From Ensifer sp. MPMI2T (GTDB taxonomy: Bacteria > Pseudomonadota > Alphaproteobacteria > Rhizobiales > Rhizobiaceae): a stretch of 64,000 bases of DNA. The notes beneath the pieces were generated by a model. The model saw only the letters and a list, made by a program, of their open reading frames with translations. It was not told the DNA's origin and did not search any database. Below are positions 19,873 to 32,266 of this stretch, piece by piece. The DNA lies in the NCBI RefSeq assembly GCF_004827385.1, contig NZ_SRXN01000001.1, positions 496,001 through 560,000 on the forward strand, read 5' to 3'. A program made the translations under genes and the position numbers. Position 1 is the first letter of the stretch. Each line of letters starts with the position of its first letter.

Positions 19873-20763
19873 ATGAGCTTACCCCAGCGCACCACCCGCC
19901 CGCTCGATCATCTCGTGCTGCCGGTGGCTGAGCTTGCGCAGGCAAGGCGGCGATTGAACGATCTCGGATTTGTGGTCGCCGACGATGCGCGCCATCCCTT
20001 CGGCACCGAGAATGCGTGCGTCTTCTTCGCCGATAACACCTATCTGGAGCCGCTTGCTGTTGCATCGCGCGAGGAGTGTGAGGCCGCGGCGCTCGACGGC
20101 AACGTCTTTGTTGCCCGCGACCAGGCATTCCGCTTTCGTCAAGGCCCGGAGGGGCTGTCGGCGATCGTTGTGGGAACGTCCGATGCCGCGTCCGATCATA
20201 TGCGGTTCCGCGCAAGCGGCGTTTCCGGCGGCGACATGCTGGAATTCTCGCGGCCGATGCGGTTGCCGGACGGGCGCGAAGGCCTTGGCTCGTTCCGGTT
20301 GGCTTTTGCCGCGGACCTCCGCTCGCCGGATTTCTTTCTCTTCAGTTGTCAGCGCATTCGTGCCCTGCCGGTAGACCAGACCGCGCTTCAGCGTCATGAA
20401 AACGGCGTGCTTGGTATTGCCGAAGTGGTGCTGTCGGAGCCAAATCCCACCGATTTCCAGTACCTGCTGCAGGAGGGCGTCGATGAGCGCGAGGTTTCCG
20501 CCCATTCCTTCGGCATGGACATTCAAACCGGCAACGCCAAGCTTTCGGTGCTCAATGTTGCAGGAATGGAGGCGTTCTTCGGCCGCTCGGTGAATGGCAC
20601 CGAACGCGGCTTGCGCGGGCGTGCAGTCGTGTTCCGTGTCGCCGATCTCGAGGCGACGCGTGCGCTATTCGCCAAGAACGATATCGAGTTTGCAGAAATG
20701 GGCGGACGCCTCATTGTCCCGGAAGCGCCGGGGCAAGGGGTGATTTTCGCATTTGGAGTGTGA
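19873..20763 (+). CDS. VOC family (glyoxalase-like) protein
   Basis: 296 aa with two vicinal-oxygen-chelate-type halves. The first begins [20 protein letters not shown] and continues through a [15 protein letters not shown] strand pair. The second half contains [12 protein letters not shown] and ends with [18 protein letters not shown]. It looks like the large glyoxalase-like domain family; metal ligands cannot be assigned with confidence. ATG 19873 is preceded by AGGGAA; the frame extends upstream through the terminator region and that part is rejected. Its stop overlaps the kdsA start (TGATG), so the two are coupled. Confidence 0.78.
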   Translation: MSLPQRTTRPLDHLVLPVAELAQARRRLNDLGFVVADDARHPFGTENACVFFADNTYLEPLAVASREECEAAALDGNVFVARDQAFRFRQGPEGLSAIVVGTSDAASDHMRFRASGVSGGDMLEFSRPMRLPDGREGLGSFRLAFAADLRSPDFFLFSCQRIRALPVDQTALQRHENGVLGIAEVVLSEPNPTDFQYLLQEGVDEREVSAHSFGMDIQTGNAKLSVLNVAGMEAFFGRSVNGTERGLRGRAVVFRVADLEATRALFAKNDIEFAEMGGRLIVPEAPGQGVIFAFGV

Positions 20764-21605
20764 TGATGGAAACCAATGCCAGGGTTGTCGTCGGCGAGGG
20801 TGCCGGCCAGGTGGTCTTTTCGCAGAAGGAGCGGCTGGCGCTGATCGCCGGTCCCTGCCAGATGGAGAGCCGCGACCATGCCTTCATGGTGGCCGGAAAA
20901 CTCGTCGAGCTTTGCAAGTCGCTCGGGCTCGGCCTCGTCTACAAGTCTTCCTTCGACAAGGCGAACCGCACCTCGCTCTCCGGCAAGCGCGGGATCGGCC
21001 TCGATAGCGCGATGGAGATTTTTGCCGACCTCAAGAAGGAGTTCGGCTTTCCGGTCTTGACCGACATTCACACCGAAGAGCAATGCGCGATCGTGGCGGA
21101 CACCGTCGATATCCTGCAGATCCCGGCCTTTCTGTCGCGCCAGACCGACCTGCTCGTCGCAGCCGCCAAGACCGGGCGCGCGATCAACGTCAAGAAGGGG
21201 CAGTTTCTCGCGCCTTGGGACATGAAGAACGTGCTCGCGAAATTCACGATGAGCGGTAATCCGAACGTTCTTCTGTGCGAGCGCGGCGCTTCCTTTGGCT
21301 ACAACACGCTGGTTTCCGACATGCGCTCGCTGCCGATCATGGCCGCGCTGGGCGCACCGGTGATCTTTGACGCCACCCATTCGGTGCAGCAACCAGGCGG
21401 GCAGGGGGGCTCGACCGGCGGCCAGCGCGAGTTCGTCGAGACCTTGGCGCGTGCGGCCGTCGCCGTCGGCGTCGCCGGTCTCTTTATCGAGACCCATGAA
21501 GATCCGGACAACGCGCCCTCGGATGGCCCCAATATGGTGCACTTGAAGGACATGCCGCGGCTTCTCGAAAAGCTGCTTGCCTTCGATCAGATCGCCAAGG
21601 CCTGA
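20763..21605 (+). CDS. kdsA: 3-deoxy-8-phosphooctulonate synthase
   Basis: 280 aa, typical. It condenses phosphoenolpyruvate with arabinose 5-phosphate to Kdo-8-phosphate for lipopolysaccharide inner core. Family marks: [47 protein letters not shown], and the C-terminal [15 protein letters not shown] and [17 protein letters not shown]. The start is ATG 20763 overlapping the VOC stop by one base; an overlapping GTG at 20760 is possible. eno, which makes phosphoenolpyruvate, follows 129 bp later. Confidence 0.97.
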   Translation: MMETNARVVVGEGAGQVVFSQKERLALIAGPCQMESRDHAFMVAGKLVELCKSLGLGLVYKSSFDKANRTSLSGKRGIGLDSAMEIFADLKKEFGFPVLTDIHTEEQCAIVADTVDILQIPAFLSRQTDLLVAAAKTGRAINVKKGQFLAPWDMKNVLAKFTMSGNPNVLLCERGASFGYNTLVSDMRSLPIMAALGAPVIFDATHSVQQPGGQGGSTGGQREFVETLARAAVAVGVAGLFIETHEDPDNAPSDGPNMVHLKDMPRLLEKLLAFDQIAKA

Positions 21606-21692
21606 ACGGCCTTCGTGAAATTTTCATGAACCGCAATGGCGCTTGGGCATTTGCATCCCGCGCGCCGTTGTAATTTCGGGGCCATGAATTAA

Positions 21693-23009
<1,317 letters not shown>

Positions 23010-23030
23010 TGGCGAAGGGGTACGGTGTCC

Positions 23031-23148
23031 GCCCCTCATCCGCCTGCCGGCACCTTCTCCCCGTAGGCGGGGAGAAGGGACCACCGGATAGCTCGGCGGC
23101 CCACAATCCCCTCTCCCCGCGGACGGGAGGGCGCTAGGGTGAGGGCGA
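23031..23148. repeat. Rhizobial intergenic palindromic repeat
   Basis: It begins with GCCCCTCATCCGCCTGCCGG. It contains a hairpin with arms CCTTCTCCCC (23053-23062) and GGGGAGAAGG (23069-23078), then a second CTCTCCCCGC block, and ends in GGGTGAGGGCG, the mirror of its start. This type of high-copy palindromic repeat is common between genes in Rhizobiales genomes. Only one copy is visible in the window. Confidence 0.7.
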
Positions 23149-23188
23149 ATCGAGCGGTATGCATCGCGATCTAAAGTCGATGTATCTC

Positions 23189-23225
23189 AACCCGCCCGCC
23201 TCGCGGCAGGCGGGTTTCGTTTTTC
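23189..23225 (+). terminator. Rho-independent terminator after eno
   Basis: Arms AACCCGCC (23189-23196) and GGCGGGTT (23209-23216) are followed by TCGTTTTT. It lies between the eno-side repeat and the ftsB-like gene and would end transcripts of eno. Confidence 0.75.
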
Positions 23226-23300
23226 CTGCTATTCATGGTCAACGGTCGGTTAATCAATCGACGTTAGTCTCGTCTTGTATTGCGTATCAGGGCATGGACC

Positions 23301-23621
23301 ATGTGGACACGACATCACAAGAAACGAAGACTGGGGCGGCTGGTCGTGCCGCTCATGGCGGTCGCCTTTCTTTCCTACTTCGGCTATCATTCGATCCACG
23401 GAGGATACGGCCTGAGGGCGACTGAGGAGTTCGACCGACAGATCGCCGTGCGGCAAGCCCGATTGGATGAGCTCACTCATCAGCGAAAAATCCTCGAAAA
23501 GGAGGTTGAGCTGATGAGCGACGGTTCGCTGGAACGAGATATGCTGGATGAGAAGGCTCGCCTCGCGCTCAACATGTCGCGGAGCGATGAGATCGTTATT
23601 TTTCATCGCGGCCAGAATTAA
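23301..23621 (+). CDS. Septum formation initiator family protein (FtsB/DivIC-like)
   Basis: 106 aa. FtsB-like proteins are bitopic division proteins with a short cytoplasmic tail, one transmembrane helix and a periplasmic coiled coil. Here: basic N terminus (RHHKKRR), hydrophobic helix (about 15-35), then a heptad-like helix from EEFDRQIAVRQARLDEL to LEKEVELM, and a conserved tail LDEKARLALNMSRSDEIVIF. ATG 23301 has AGGG 8 nt upstream. An eno–ftsB neighbourhood is common across proteobacteria. 137 bp of AT-rich DNA separates it from pdhA. Confidence 0.88.
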   Translation: MWTRHHKKRRLGRLVVPLMAVAFLSYFGYHSIHGGYGLRATEEFDRQIAVRQARLDELTHQRKILEKEVELMSDGSLERDMLDEKARLALNMSRSDEIVIFHRGQN

Positions 23622-23679
23622 CTCAAAATCGGTTAATCAAAAATTCAAATTAAAAATCAAATAGTTACGCAGAATAATA

Positions 23680-23695
23680 GCCATGCAAATATGGC
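23680..23695 (+). promoter_or_regulatory. Small inverted repeat upstream of pdhA
   Basis: GCCAT-N6-ATGGC lies about 60 nt before the pdhA start, in a locally AT-rich gap. It is short and may be chance, but its position is right for an operator of the pdh operon. Confidence 0.3.
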
Positions 23696-23757
23696 ATTGC
23701 TGTGTTGCGCTTCTTTCCCTATGGTAGCCGGCGAAGGCTAACCATTGGGAGGAATGT

Positions 23758-24804
23758 ATGGCTCCGCGAAAAACCGCGTCCGTCTCCAGCCGCAAGACCG
23801 CTGCCAAGTCCGCGAAAAAGGACTTCGCCGGCGGCACGATCGCCGAATTCTCCAAAGAAGATGATCTCAAAGCCTACCGCGAAATGCTGCTGATCCGGCG
23901 TTTCGAGGAAAAGGCTGGCCAGCTTTACGGCATGGGCTTCATTGGCGGCTTCTGTCACCTCTATATCGGCCAGGAAGCCGTCGTGGTCGGCATGCAGATG
24001 GCGCTCAAGGAGGGTGATCAGGTCATCACCGGTTACCGTGATCACGGACACATGCTTGCTTGCGGGATGAGCGCGCGTGGCGTGATGGCGGAGCTGACAG
24101 GCCGTCGCGGCGGCCTTTCCAAGGGGAAAGGCGGCTCGATGCACATGTTCTCCAAGGAAAAGCATTTTTATGGCGGCCACGGCATCGTCGGCGCGCAGGT
24201 GTCGCTCGGCACCGGCCTTGCTTTCGCCAACAAGTACCGCGGCAACGATAATGTCAGCCTCGCCTATTTCGGCGACGGTGCCGCCAACCAGGGCCAGGTC
24301 TATGAGAGCTTCAACATGGCTGCTCTCTGGAAGCTGCCGGTGATCTACATCGTTGAAAACAACCGCTACGCCATGGGTACGTCCGTGTCCCGTGCATCGG
24401 CGCAGACCGATTTCTCGCAGCGCGGCGCCTCCTTCGGCATTCCCGGCTACCAGGTGGACGGCATGGATGTTCGTGCCGTCAAGGCAGCAGCCGACGAAGC
24501 GGTTCAATACTGCCGTTCCGGCAAGGGGCCGATCATCCTCGAGATGCTGACCTATCGTTATCGCGGCCACTCAATGTCCGATCCGGCGAAATATCGGTCG
24601 AAGGACGAAGTGCAGAAGATGCGCTCCGAGCATGACCCGATCGAGCAGGTGAAGGCCCGGCTTACCGAAAAGGGATGGGCGAGCGAGGACGAACTGAAGC
24701 AGATCGACAAGGATGTTCGCGACGTCGTTGCGGATAGTGCCGATTTTGCCCAGTCTGATCCGGAGCCGGATGTGTCCGAGCTCTATACCGACATCCTGCT
24801 TTGA
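23758..24804 (+). CDS. pdhA: Pyruvate dehydrogenase E1 component, alpha subunit
   Basis: 348 aa. The alpha subunit of heterotetrameric E1, which decarboxylates pyruvate with thiamine diphosphate. The first 30 residues are Lys/Ala-rich. Then come [18 protein letters not shown], the GGSMHMF loop and the ThDP motif [13 protein letters not shown] through VENN, followed by the phosphorylation-loop-like [18 protein letters not shown] 23758 has GGGAGGAA just upstream. First gene of the pdhABC operon; the 136-bp upstream gap is AT-rich and contains GCCAT-N6-ATGGC (23680-23695), a possible operator. Confidence 0.97.
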   Translation: MAPRKTASVSSRKTAAKSAKKDFAGGTIAEFSKEDDLKAYREMLLIRRFEEKAGQLYGMGFIGGFCHLYIGQEAVVVGMQMALKEGDQVITGYRDHGHMLACGMSARGVMAELTGRRGGLSKGKGGSMHMFSKEKHFYGGHGIVGAQVSLGTGLAFANKYRGNDNVSLAYFGDGAANQGQVYESFNMAALWKLPVIYIVENNRYAMGTSVSRASAQTDFSQRGASFGIPGYQVDGMDVRAVKAAADEAVQYCRSGKGPIILEMLTYRYRGHSMSDPAKYRSKDEVQKMRSEHDPIEQVKARLTEKGWASEDELKQIDKDVRDVVADSADFAQSDPEPDVSELYTDILL

Positions 24805-24821
24805 TCCGGGGAGGGACAACC

Positions 24822-26195
<1,374 letters not shown>

Positions 26196-26209
26196 GGGAG
26201 GGCGCTTCG

Positions 26210-27553
26210 ATGCCAATCAACATCACGATGCCTGCCCTCTCTCCGACCATGGAAGAAGGCAATCTGGCGAAGTGGCTGGTCAAGGAAGGCGATCAGGTCA
26301 AGTCCGGCGACGTCATCGCCGAGATCGAGACCGACAAGGCAACCATGGAAGTGGAAGCCGTCGATGAAGGCACGGTCGCCAAGATCGTCGTGCCGGCCGG
26401 AACGGAAGGCGTCAAGGTCAATGCGCTGATCGCCGTTCTGGCGGCCGATGGCGAGGACGTCGCTATGGCTGCCAAAGGCGGTAACGGTGCCGCAGCACCG
26501 GCGCCTGCAGCCAAAGCCGAAAAACCGGCGCCGGCAGCACCGACTGCTGCGCCAGCCCCTGCTGCGGCACCGGCCCCGGCGCAGCCGGCAGTACCGTCCG
26601 TCCCCGCCGCAGCCGATGGCAAGCGAGTCTTTTCTTCGCCGCTGGCGCGCCGCCTTGCCAAGGAAGCCGGCATTGACCTGTCGGCAATCGCCGGGTCCGG
26701 CCCCTACGGCCGCGTCGTCAAGAAGGATGTCGAGGCAGCCGTCGCCGGCGGTGCCAAGCCAGCCGCCGCGCCTGCGGAGGCCGCTGCACCCGCTCCGGCC
26801 GCGCTCGCCAAGGGTATGTCGGAGGATGCCGTGCTCAAGCTCTTCGAGCCGGGTTCCTACGAACTCGTCCCGCATGACGGCATGCGCAAGACCATCGCCA
26901 AGCGCCTGCAGGAATCGAAGCAGACGATCCCGCACTTCTATGTTTCGATCGATTGCGAGCTCGACGCTCTGCTTGCGCTTCGCGCACAGCTCAATGCCGC
27001 TGCTCCGGAAAAAGACGGCAAGCCGGTCTACAAGCTCTCGGTCAACGACATGGTGATCAAGGCGCTGGCGCTGGCATTGCGCGACGTTCCGGACGCTAAC
27101 GTCTCCTGGACCGACTCGAACATGGTCAAGCACAAGCACGCCGATGTCGGCGTTGCCGTCTCGATCCCCGGTGGCCTGATCACGCCGATCATCCGCCAGG
27201 CGGAGCTGAAGAGCCTCTCGGCCATCTCCAACGAGATGAAGGACTTCGGCAAGCGCGCCAAGGAGCGCAAGCTGAAGCCGGAAGAGTACCAGGGTGGCAC
27301 CACGGCCGTCTCCAATATGGGCATGATGGGCGTCAAGGACTTCGCCGCCGTCGTCAACCCGCCGCATGCGACGATCCTCGCGGTCGGTGCCGGCCAGGAG
27401 CGTGTCATCGTCAAGAACAAGGAGATGGTCATCGCCAACATGATGACCGTCACGCTCTCGACCGACCATCGCTGCGTCGATGGCGCGCTTGGCGCCGAGT
27501 TGCTCGCCGCCTTCAAGCGCTACATCGAAAATCCGATGGGCATGCTGGTCTGA
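26210..27553 (+). CDS. pdhC: Pyruvate dehydrogenase E2 (dihydrolipoamide acetyltransferase)
   Basis: 447 aa. One N-terminal lipoyl domain (K43 in [10 protein letters not shown]), an Ala/Pro linker (about 88-135), the E1/E3-binding peripheral subunit domain (about 140-175: [20 protein letters not shown]), a second linker, and the catalytic core with the active-site H420 (DHRCVDG). It transfers the acetyl group to CoA. ATG 26210 is 14 nt after pdhB, with GGGAGGG upstream. Its lipoyl-domain DNA shares a 30-nt identical run with pdhB. Confidence 0.97.
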   Translation: MPINITMPALSPTMEEGNLAKWLVKEGDQVKSGDVIAEIETDKATMEVEAVDEGTVAKIVVPAGTEGVKVNALIAVLAADGEDVAMAAKGGNGAAAPAPAAKAEKPAPAAPTAAPAPAAAPAPAQPAVPSVPAAADGKRVFSSPLARRLAKEAGIDLSAIAGSGPYGRVVKKDVEAAVAGGAKPAAAPAEAAAPAPAALAKGMSEDAVLKLFEPGSYELVPHDGMRKTIAKRLQESKQTIPHFYVSIDCELDALLALRAQLNAAAPEKDGKPVYKLSVNDMVIKALALALRDVPDANVSWTDSNMVKHKHADVGVAVSIPGGLITPIIRQAELKSLSAISNEMKDFGKRAKERKLKPEEYQGGTTAVSNMGMMGVKDFAAVVNPPHATILAVGAGQERVIVKNKEMVIANMMTVTLSTDHRCVDGALGAELLAAFKRYIENPMGMLV

Positions 27554-27567
27554 CCTTGGGGGCCTGA

Positions 27568-28065
27568 ATGGGTGAGGTGCGCAAACCGGCATCGCTGATT
27601 TCCCGTCTTTTGCGGGCTTTCGGAGTGTCGGCACGCGCATCTCTCTTGTCTGGGTTTGCGGGCATCTTAGCGTTCGGGGCGTTTGCGTGGCTGTTGACGA
27701 GGTTCTTTGAGGTCGATGAACTGCCGTTCGACGGACCGAATTTTGCGTTGGTGGGCCTTAGCGTCATCCCGGTGGCAGTGATCGCGGGTCTGGTATCGTT
27801 CGGCGCGCAGATGCGACCCGCACCGGCAGCGGCCCTGAAGCAAGGCATGCTGCTTTTGCTGGCGCTTATGCTTATTGCTGTGATGGCAAGTGTTATGGCG
27901 GCGATCTATTCGAACGACGGCATTGGCCTCGGATTGATTGATCGCTTCTACCTCTTGGGTGCAGTGATCCCCTGCGCGCTTGCAGTGATCGCCCACTGGG
28001 CCCTCGTCAACTGGGCGTCAAGGCGCACCGGTTCGGATTTCCTCACCAGTCTAGGCGAAACGTGA
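27568..28065 (+). CDS. Small integral membrane protein, unknown function
   Basis: 165 aa with about four hydrophobic helices (about 25-47, 60-82, 93-115 and 126-148) and a basic N terminus. No family recognised. It starts 14 nt after pdhC and ends directly at the ATG of the SGNH hydrolase gene, so it belongs to the same transcript. No link to pyruvate dehydrogenase is evident from its sequence. Confidence 0.65.
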   Translation: MGEVRKPASLISRLLRAFGVSARASLLSGFAGILAFGAFAWLLTRFFEVDELPFDGPNFALVGLSVIPVAVIAGLVSFGAQMRPAPAAALKQGMLLLLALMLIAVMASVMAAIYSNDGIGLGLIDRFYLLGAVIPCALAVIAHWALVNWASRRTGSDFLTSLGET

Positions 28066-28707
28066 ATGAAAACAGTTCTCTGCTACGGTGACAGTCTGAC
28101 GTGGGGCTATGACGCGAGCGGCCTCGGACGGCACGCGTTGGAGGATCGCTGGCCGAGCGTGCTGCAAAAGGCCCTCGGTCCGGGCGTACACGTCATCGCC
28201 GAAGGTTTGAACGGCCGCACGACGGCCTATGACGACCATCTCGCCGATTGCGACCGCAATGGCGCCCGCGTGCTGCCGACCGTGCTCCACAGCCACGCGC
28301 CGATCGATCTGATGATCTTCCTGCTCGGCACCAACGACATGAAGCCGGTGATCCACGGCACGGCCTTCGGCGCCGTCAAAGGGGTCGCGCGCCTCGTCAA
28401 TCTCGTCCGGCGGCACGACTGGCCGGTAGAAGCCGAGGAGGGGCCGGACATCCTCATCGTCTCGCCGCCGCAGCTTTGCGAAACCGCGAACAGCGCTTTC
28501 GCAGCAATGTATGCGGGCGCTATCGAGCAGTCGGCAATGCTGGCGCCGCTCTACCGCGATCTTGCTGACGAACTCGACTGCGGCTTTTTCGATGCCGGCT
28601 CCGTTGCGAAAACCACGCCGCTTGATGGCGTCCATCTCGACGCCGACAACACCCGCGCGATCGGCCGTGGATTGGAGCCGGTCGTGCGGATGATGCTCGG
28701 GCTCTGA
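28066..28707 (+). CDS. SGNH/GDSL hydrolase (arylesterase-type)
   Basis: 213 aa. Block I is YGDSLTWGYD with nucleophile S10, block II includes the Gly in GLNGRTT, block III is LLGTNDM, and block V is DGVHLDADN with the catalytic Asp and His. It resembles the small oligomeric SGNH arylesterase of S. meliloti known as Sm23, which I recall lying in the same pdh neighbourhood. No signal peptide, so probably cytoplasmic. It starts immediately after the stop of the membrane protein gene. Confidence 0.9.
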   Translation: MKTVLCYGDSLTWGYDASGLGRHALEDRWPSVLQKALGPGVHVIAEGLNGRTTAYDDHLADCDRNGARVLPTVLHSHAPIDLMIFLLGTNDMKPVIHGTAFGAVKGVARLVNLVRRHDWPVEAEEGPDILIVSPPQLCETANSAFAAMYAGAIEQSAMLAPLYRDLADELDCGFFDAGSVAKTTPLDGVHLDADNTRAIGRGLEPVVRMMLGL

Positions 28708-28709
28708 CC

Positions 28710-29294
28710 ATGGCGGCGGCGATCCTCAGAGCTGCGGAAAGGTGCGAGGCGGCGGAGCTGGCGATCCTGATCGACATCGCTTCGCACGGCTTCGCTGCTT
28801 GGCTCTGGTACGGCGGCGTCTTGAGCGGGGCAACGGAAACCGCTTTCGAGCATGGCCGCAACAGGCTGCGCCAGAACGAAGGGCTCGGTACCTGGCGCGA
28901 TGCCGTCGTGGCCGTGGCCGCAGACGAGATCGTCGGCGTATCGGTCTCCTACGCGATCGGCCCCTCCATAAGCGAGATCGAGCCGAAGCATCCGGTACTG
29001 GGACCCTTGCTTGCACTCCAGAAGCAGGTAGTCGGTCACTGGTTTATCGACAGCCTCGGTGTCTACAAGCCGCATCGCGGCCGGGGCATCGGCCGCGCGT
29101 TGCTCGAAAATGAATTTGTCCGCGCTGGACAAGCGCCGGTGAGCCTGATCACCGAAAGCCACAACGAAAGGGCGCAGGCACTCTACAGGATCAACGGCTT
29201 CGAAGAGGTGTCGCGCGCTGAAGCCGTACCGCTCTTCGAAGATAGCAGGAAACACGACTGGGTGCTTTTCACTCGGTCGCTTGAGACAAGGTAG
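28710..29294 (+). CDS. GNAT family N-acetyltransferase
   Basis: 194 aa. The acetyl-CoA-binding motif is visible as YKPHRGRGIGRALLENE (about residues 113-129), followed by NERAQALYRINGFEEVSR, a common C-terminal GNAT pattern. Substrate unknown. It starts 2 nt after the esterase stop and ends 7 nt before lpdA, with the end of the reading frame providing no gap for a promoter, so it is co-transcribed with lpdA. Confidence 0.85.
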   Translation: MAAAILRAAERCEAAELAILIDIASHGFAAWLWYGGVLSGATETAFEHGRNRLRQNEGLGTWRDAVVAVAADEIVGVSVSYAIGPSISEIEPKHPVLGPLLALQKQVVGHWFIDSLGVYKPHRGRGIGRALLENEFVRAGQAPVSLITESHNERAQALYRINGFEEVSRAEAVPLFEDSRKHDWVLFTRSLETR

Positions 29295-29301
29295 GAAACA
29301 C

Positions 29302-30747
29302 ATGGCTGAGAATTACGACGTCATCGTTATCGGTTCGGGCCCGGGTGGCTATGTCACCGCCATCCGCTCGGCGCAGCTGGGCTTGAAGACGGCGATCGTC
29401 GAGCGCGAACACCTCGGCGGCATCTGCCTCAACTGGGGCTGCATCCCGACAAAGGCGCTCTTGCGCTCGGCCGAAATTCTCGACCATGCCAATCACGCCA
29501 AGAACTACGGCCTGACGCTCGAAGGCAAGATGACCGCCAACGTCAAGGAGGTCGTCGGCCGCTCGCGCGCCGTCTCCGCACGGCTGAGCGGCGGTGTCGC
29601 CTTCCTCATGAAGAAGAACAAGGTAGACGTCATCTGGGGCGAGGCGAAGCTCACCAAACGCGGCGAGATCGTCGTCGGCGCCCCCTCGAAGCCGCCGGTC
29701 CAGCCACAAAATCCCGTTCCGAAGGGCGTCAAGGGAGAAGGCACCTATACGGCCAAGCACATCATCATCGCGACTGGCGCACGGCCGCGCGCCCTTCCTG
29801 GCATCGAGCCGGACGGCAAGCTGATTTGGACCTATTTCGAGGCGATGAAGCCCGAGGAAATGCCGAAGACCATGCTGGTTATGGGGTCCGGCGCGATCGG
29901 CATCGAGTTTGCAAGCTTCTACCGGTCGATGGGCGTTGATGTCACCGTCGTCGAGCTCTTGCCGCAGGTCATGCCGGTCGAGGATGCGGAGATTTCCGCT
30001 TTCGCCCGCAAGCAGCTCGAAAAGCGCGGCATGAAGATCTTTACCGATGCCAAGGTGACGAAGGTCGAGAAGGGCGCGAACGATGTGACCGCGCATGTCG
30101 AAACGAAGGACGGCAAGGTTACGCAGATCAAGGCGGATCGCTTGATCTCCGCTGTCGGCGTCCAGGGCAATATCGAAAACTTGGGCCTCGAGGCGCTGGG
30201 CGTCGAGACCAGCCGCGGCTGTATCGTCACCGACGGCTACGGCAAGACCAATGTCGCCGGGATCTATGCGATCGGCGACGTCGCCGGGCCGCCGATGCTT
30301 GCGCACAAAGCGGAGCACGAGGGCGTGATCTGCGTCGAGAAGATCGCCGGCGTTCCCGGTGTACATGCGCTCGATAAGGGCAAGATCCCGGGCTGCACCT
30401 ACTGCGATCCGCAGGTTGCCTCCGTGGGCCTCACCGAGGCGAGGGCCAAGGAGCTCGGCCGCGAGATCCGTGTCGGCCGCTTCAGCTTCGGCGCCAACGG
30501 CAAGGCAATCGCGCTCGGCGAGGACCAGGGCCTGGTCAAGACGATCTTCGACAAGAAGACCGGCGAGCTTTTGGGTGCGCATATGGTTGGCGCCGAGGTG
30601 ACCGAACTGATCCAGGGCTTCGTCGTCGCCATGAACCTGGAGACGACGGAGGAAGAGCTGATGCACACGATCTTCCCGCATCCGACTCTCTCGGAGATGA
30701 TGAAGGAAAGCGTGCTGGACGCCTACGGCCGGGTATTGAACGCCTGA
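29302..30747 (+). CDS. lpdA: Dihydrolipoyl dehydrogenase (E3)
   Basis: 481 aa. FAD-linked E3 re-oxidises the dihydrolipoyl groups of PdhB/PdhC and passes electrons to NAD. FAD motif VIGSGPGG, redox-active disulfide C42-C47 (GGICLNWGC), NAD motif GSGAIGIEFAS, second FAD segment YAIGDVAG and the C-terminal His-Glu dyad in FPHPTLSE. Slightly longer than the 465-aa norm, owing to an insertion near residues 135-150. ATG 29302 has AGGAAAC upstream. Confidence 0.97.
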   Translation: MAENYDVIVIGSGPGGYVTAIRSAQLGLKTAIVEREHLGGICLNWGCIPTKALLRSAEILDHANHAKNYGLTLEGKMTANVKEVVGRSRAVSARLSGGVAFLMKKNKVDVIWGEAKLTKRGEIVVGAPSKPPVQPQNPVPKGVKGEGTYTAKHIIIATGARPRALPGIEPDGKLIWTYFEAMKPEEMPKTMLVMGSGAIGIEFASFYRSMGVDVTVVELLPQVMPVEDAEISAFARKQLEKRGMKIFTDAKVTKVEKGANDVTAHVETKDGKVTQIKADRLISAVGVQGNIENLGLEALGVETSRGCIVTDGYGKTNVAGIYAIGDVAGPPMLAHKAEHEGVICVEKIAGVPGVHALDKGKIPGCTYCDPQVASVGLTEARAKELGREIRVGRFSFGANGKAIALGEDQGLVKTIFDKKTGELLGAHMVGAEVTELIQGFVVAMNLETTEEELMHTIFPHPTLSEMMKESVLDAYGRVLNA

Positions 30748-30825
30748 TGACCCACCGCCGTTCGGAACTTTCGGTCTCTTCACGCATTGAGGGCGCTGCA
30801 GCACTTTCAATGCGGGGAGGTTGTC

Positions 30826-31077
30826 ATGAGCTTGAACGGCGTGGGTATCCTGGCGGCGATCATCATCGGCGGTCTTGCCGGCTGGTTGGCGGAGAAATTC
30901 ATGAGCAGCCAGATGGGGCTGATCGCGAATATTGTTCTCGGCATCGTCGGTGCTCTTGTGCTGAACTTCATTCTGGCCGCCTTCGGGATGGCCTACACGG
31001 GCTGGGTTGCCTATCTGGTTATCGGCTTCATTGGCGCGTGCCTGTTAATCGCGGCGGCCCGCGCCGTCAGACGCTAG
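30826..31077 (+). CDS. GlsB/YeaQ/YmgE family membrane protein
   Basis: 83 aa with three short transmembrane segments. The family pattern is visible: GILAAIIIGGLAGWLAEKFM, then NIVLGIVGALVLNFIL, then LVIGFIGACLLIAAARAV. In other bacteria these are general-stress or transglycosylase-associated membrane proteins of unclear mechanism. ATG 30826 has GGGGAGG 6-12 nt upstream. It lies 78 bp behind lpdA. Confidence 0.85.
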   Translation: MSLNGVGILAAIIIGGLAGWLAEKFMSSQMGLIANIVLGIVGALVLNFILAAFGMAYTGWVAYLVIGFIGACLLIAAARAVRR

Positions 31078-31125
31078 GGCCTCCTTCCGCATTCGCAAGC
31101 GGTCGGGCTGTCATGCAAATGGTGG

Positions 31126-31154
31126 CCTGACTTTTCATGTCCGGCCATCTATAT
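31126..31154 (+). promoter_or_regulatory. lipA: Putative lipA promoter
   Basis: CCTGAC (31126-31131) and CTATAT (31149-31154) are spaced exactly 17 nt, differing by one base from the alphaproteobacterial housekeeping consensus CTTGAC-N17-CTATAT. It lies 58 bp before the lipA ATG. This is the best promoter match found in the window. Confidence 0.6.
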
Positions 31155-31212
31155 AGATCGAAAGCGAGCACGTCGGCGTAAGGCCGAAGCCCGATACGAT
31201 GAAGGAAGAAAT

Positions 31213-32184
31213 ATGGTAACGGTTTTCGACGCCGTCTCGGATAGGGCCGAGCGTGTCCGCCACCCGGAAAAGGCGCACAAGCCCGACACGGAAGTTCTGC
31301 GCAAGCCAGACTGGATCCGCGTAAAGGCGCCGATGTCGAAGGGATACATGGAAACCCGTTCAATCGTGAAGGGCAACAATCTCGTCACGGTCTGCGAGGA
31401 GGCTGGCTGCCCGAACATTGGCGAATGTTGGGACAAGAAACACGCGACCTTCATGATCATGGGCGAGATTTGCACGCGCGCCTGCGCTTTCTGCAACGTC
31501 GCGACCGGCAAGCCGAACGCGCTCGACATGGAAGAGCCCGCCAATATCGCCAAGGCGGTCAAGCAGATGGGCTTGAGTCACGTCGTCATCACCTCCGTCG
31601 ACCGCGACGACCTCGATGACGGTGGCGCCGAGCACTTCGAGAAGGTCATCTTCGCGATCCGCGACGCCTCTCCCGAAACAACCATCGAGATCCTGACGCC
31701 CGACTTTCTGCGCAAGCCGGGTGCGCTGGAGCGTGTGGTCGCTGCCAAACCGGACGTCTTCAATCACAATCTCGAAACCGTCGCTTCGAACTATCTGATT
31801 GTGCGGCCGGGCGCTCGCTATTTCCACTCCATCCGACTGCTGCAGCGGGTGAAGGAACTCGATCCGTCCATGTTCACCAAGTCCGGCATCATGGTTGGCC
31901 TCGGCGAGGAACGGAACGAAGTGCTGCAATTGATGGACGATCTGCGTACCGCTGACGTCGACTTCTTGACGATCGGCCAGTACCTGCAGCCGACTCGCAA
32001 GCATCACAAGGTCGAGAAATTCGTGACGCCCGAGGAATTCAAGTCCTACGAGACGATCGCCTATACGAAGGGCTTCCTGATGGTCTCATCGAGCCCGCTG
32101 ACACGCTCGTCACATCACGCCGGCGACGATTTCGCACGGCTGAGGGCGGCGCGGGAGAAAAAGCTCCTGGTCGAGGCGGAGTAA
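31213..32184 (+). CDS. lipA: Lipoyl synthase
   Basis: 323 aa. Radical-SAM enzyme that inserts sulfur into octanoyl groups on lipoyl domains. The auxiliary cluster ligands are in [12 protein letters not shown], the radical-SAM CxxxCxxC is in CTRACAFC, and a C-terminal [10 protein letters not shown] supplies the third region. It sits in the pdh cluster, making the cofactor that PdhB and PdhC carry. A small hairpin (GGCGGA/TCCGCC) overlaps the stop codon region but has no T-run. Confidence 0.97.
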   Translation: MVTVFDAVSDRAERVRHPEKAHKPDTEVLRKPDWIRVKAPMSKGYMETRSIVKGNNLVTVCEEAGCPNIGECWDKKHATFMIMGEICTRACAFCNVATGKPNALDMEEPANIAKAVKQMGLSHVVITSVDRDDLDDGGAEHFEKVIFAIRDASPETTIEILTPDFLRKPGALERVVAAKPDVFNHNLETVASNYLIVRPGARYFHSIRLLQRVKELDPSMFTKSGIMVGLGEERNEVLQLMDDLRTADVDFLTIGQYLQPTRKHHKVEKFVTPEEFKSYETIAYTKGFLMVSSSPLTRSSHHAGDDFARLRAAREKKLLVEAE

Positions 32185-32266
32185 TCCGCCCGGGAATTGC
32201 ACTGTATTAGCTGCCCGTTCCGGCAACTCGTCGTTAGGAGGTTCCTCCATACCCGCTGTATCGGAC

